Positions 5,128 through 6,151 of a stretch of DNA of 6,151 nt are shown one piece after another. Below the pieces are notes generated by a model. The model ran no database searches. It was given only the letters and a program-made list of their open reading frames with translations, and was not told the origin of the DNA. The stretch is from Syntrophaceae bacterium (GTDB lineage Bacteria > Desulfobacterota > SM23-61): NCBI GenBank assembly GCA_003154025.1, contig PMCE01000259.1, positions 1 to 6,151 on the forward strand, written 5' to 3'. The number at the start of each line of letters is the position of its first letter. The first letter of the stretch is position 1. The translations under genes were made by a program, and so were the position numbers.

Positions 5128-6075
5128 ATGAAAACAAGGATCACAGAACTGCTGGGCATTAAACATCCGATCATCCAGGGGGCCATGTCCTGGGTTTCTT
5201 TTCCCCCCTTGGTTGCAGCGGTTTCCAATGCCGGGGGCTTGGGAATTCTGGGGGCGGCGTTCATGAACCCCGATCAGCTCCGGGAAAATATCCGCCAGAT
5301 CAAGGCCATGACCGACAAGCCCTTCGGGGTCAACTTCATGCCGGACAATCCCATCGTGGATCAGCTATTGGATGTCATCCTCGAAGAAAAGGTGCCCGTG
5401 GCCAGTTATGGCCGGGGAAATCCTAAAAAAGTCATTGACCGGGTAAAACCCCATGGGATCAAGGCCATGCCGACTATGGGGTCGGTAAGACATGCCATCC
5501 GGGCGGAGCAGGATGGCGCCGATGCCCTCATCGTCCAGGGAACCGAGGGAGGAGGGCACACCGGACACATCGCCACTATGGTCCTGATTCCTCTGGTGAC
5601 CGCCAAGGTGAAGATCCCCGTGATTGCTGCCGGAGGGATCGGAAATGCCCGGGGGCTGGTGGCTGCCCTGGCGCTCGGGGCCGAAGGGATCTCCATGGGA
5701 AGCCGCTTCATCGTGACCCGGGAGGCTCCCGTTCCCGAGAATGTGAAACGGTACCTGATCGATAAGACCGAAGAAGACACGGTCGTAACCGACAACCTCA
5801 CCGGCGTGCGCTGCCGGGTCATCAAGAACGATTTCGCCAAGAGAATCATGGATATGGCCAAGAGCAAAGTCGACCCCTGGGAGATGATGCAGTACGGGGT
5901 GGGCCGGATTCGGAAGGCCTATGTGGAGGGAGACCTGGAGTGGGGGTCCATGGCTTTCAGCCAGGCTTGCGGCTTCATCGACGACATTCCCACCTGTAAG
6001 GAGTTGATCGAATGCATGGTGACGGAGGCCGAAGAGATCATGAAGTCCATGGGAAAGAGGGTTAACCATTCCTGA
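5128..6075 (+). CDS. Nitronate monooxygenase / enoyl-ACP reductase II (FabK)-like FMN oxidoreductase
   Basis: A 315-residue soluble TIM-barrel flavoprotein of the 2-nitropropane dioxygenase family. Members oxidise alkyl nitronates or, in the FabK branch, reduce enoyl-ACP in fatty-acid synthesis; sequence alone does not decide which. Visible motifs are the N-terminal P-I-I-Q-G-A-M (14-20), S-N-A-G-G-L-G (33-39), G-V-N-F (67-70), the flavin/active-site segment E140-G-G-G-H144-T-G with His144 the likely catalytic residue, A-A-G-G-I-G (167-172) and the phosphate-binding M-G-S-R-F (190-194). The C-terminal region (250-315) is helical and lacks membrane segments. AGGTG at 5118-5122, 5 nt before the ATG, fixes the start; the stop is TGA. 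It is divergent from the hydrogenase operon and no functional link is evident. No clear terminator follows in the remaining 76 nt. Confidence 0.92.
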   Translation: MKTRITELLGIKHPIIQGAMSWVSFPPLVAAVSNAGGLGILGAAFMNPDQLRENIRQIKAMTDKPFGVNFMPDNPIVDQLLDVILEEKVPVASYGRGNPKKVIDRVKPHGIKAMPTMGSVRHAIRAEQDGADALIVQGTEGGGHTGHIATMVLIPLVTAKVKIPVIAAGGIGNARGLVAALALGAEGISMGSRFIVTREAPVPENVKRYLIDKTEEDTVVTDNLTGVRCRVIKNDFAKRIMDMAKSKVDPWEMMQYGVGRIRKAYVEGDLEWGSMAFSQACGFIDDIPTCKELIECMVTEAEEIMKSMGKRVNHS

Positions 6076-6151
6076 ACATCTCCCTCAGCCCCTTCCGCCG
6101 ACCCTGCACAAGCCCTATTTTCTTCTCGCCCCTTTTTTGCTAACATAATCG

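Overview
The window is dominated by one leftward (minus-strand) operon for a membrane-bound, periplasm-facing uptake [NiFe] hydrogenase. In transcription order it encodes a Tat-exported iron-sulfur small subunit (4540-3449), the catalytic large subunit (3434-1725), a di-heme cytochrome b anchor (1715-1071), a maturation endopeptidase (1081-560), HypC (582-355) and the first 82 codons of HypA (248 to the window edge). Spacing is tight: gaps of 14 and 9 nt, overlaps of 11 and 23 nt, then a 106-nt repeat-filled gap before hypA. A divergent plus-strand gene at 5128-6075 encodes an FMN-dependent nitronate monooxygenase / FabK-like protein.

The notable point is the large subunit. It looks like two fragments, 3434-3246 and 3221-1725, but both are in the same frame and are separated only by an in-frame TGA at 3248-3246. 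That TGA falls exactly on the second cysteine of the L1 nickel-binding motif RxCGxCxxxH, which here reads R-I-C-G-V-(TGA)-T-T-V-H. Seventeen nt after the TGA the mRNA can form a 6-bp perfect hairpin with a CGUGC loop, the size, spacing and loop composition of a bacterial SECIS element. TGA ends the protease and nitronate monooxygenase genes, so it is not generally reassigned. I read it as selenocysteine (Sec63). By family numbering Sec63 would be a bridging Ni-Fe ligand. Known [NiFeSe] hydrogenases instead carry Sec at the terminal ligand of the C-terminal L2 motif, which here keeps both cysteines. The small subunit also has Asp64 in place of a proximal-cluster cysteine.

Intergenic region 4541-5127 (587 nt) carries the hydrogenase promoter with phased A-tracts behind it, a rightward promoter-like element nested in ATTAAGG inverted repeats, and two GC-rich hairpins with the same stem sequence. 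The 261-356 gap holds AT-rich direct and inverted repeats.

Functionally, H2 would be oxidised at the Ni-Fe(Se) site, with electrons passing through three Fe-S clusters to cytochrome b and the quinone pool. The protease and the Hyp proteins assemble the centre. Sec use, the uptake hydrogenase and the style of the intergenic repeats suggest an anaerobic or microaerophilic selenium-using bacterium, plausibly Desulfobacterota-like. That assignment is inference; no Sec machinery gene or taxonomic marker is in the window.
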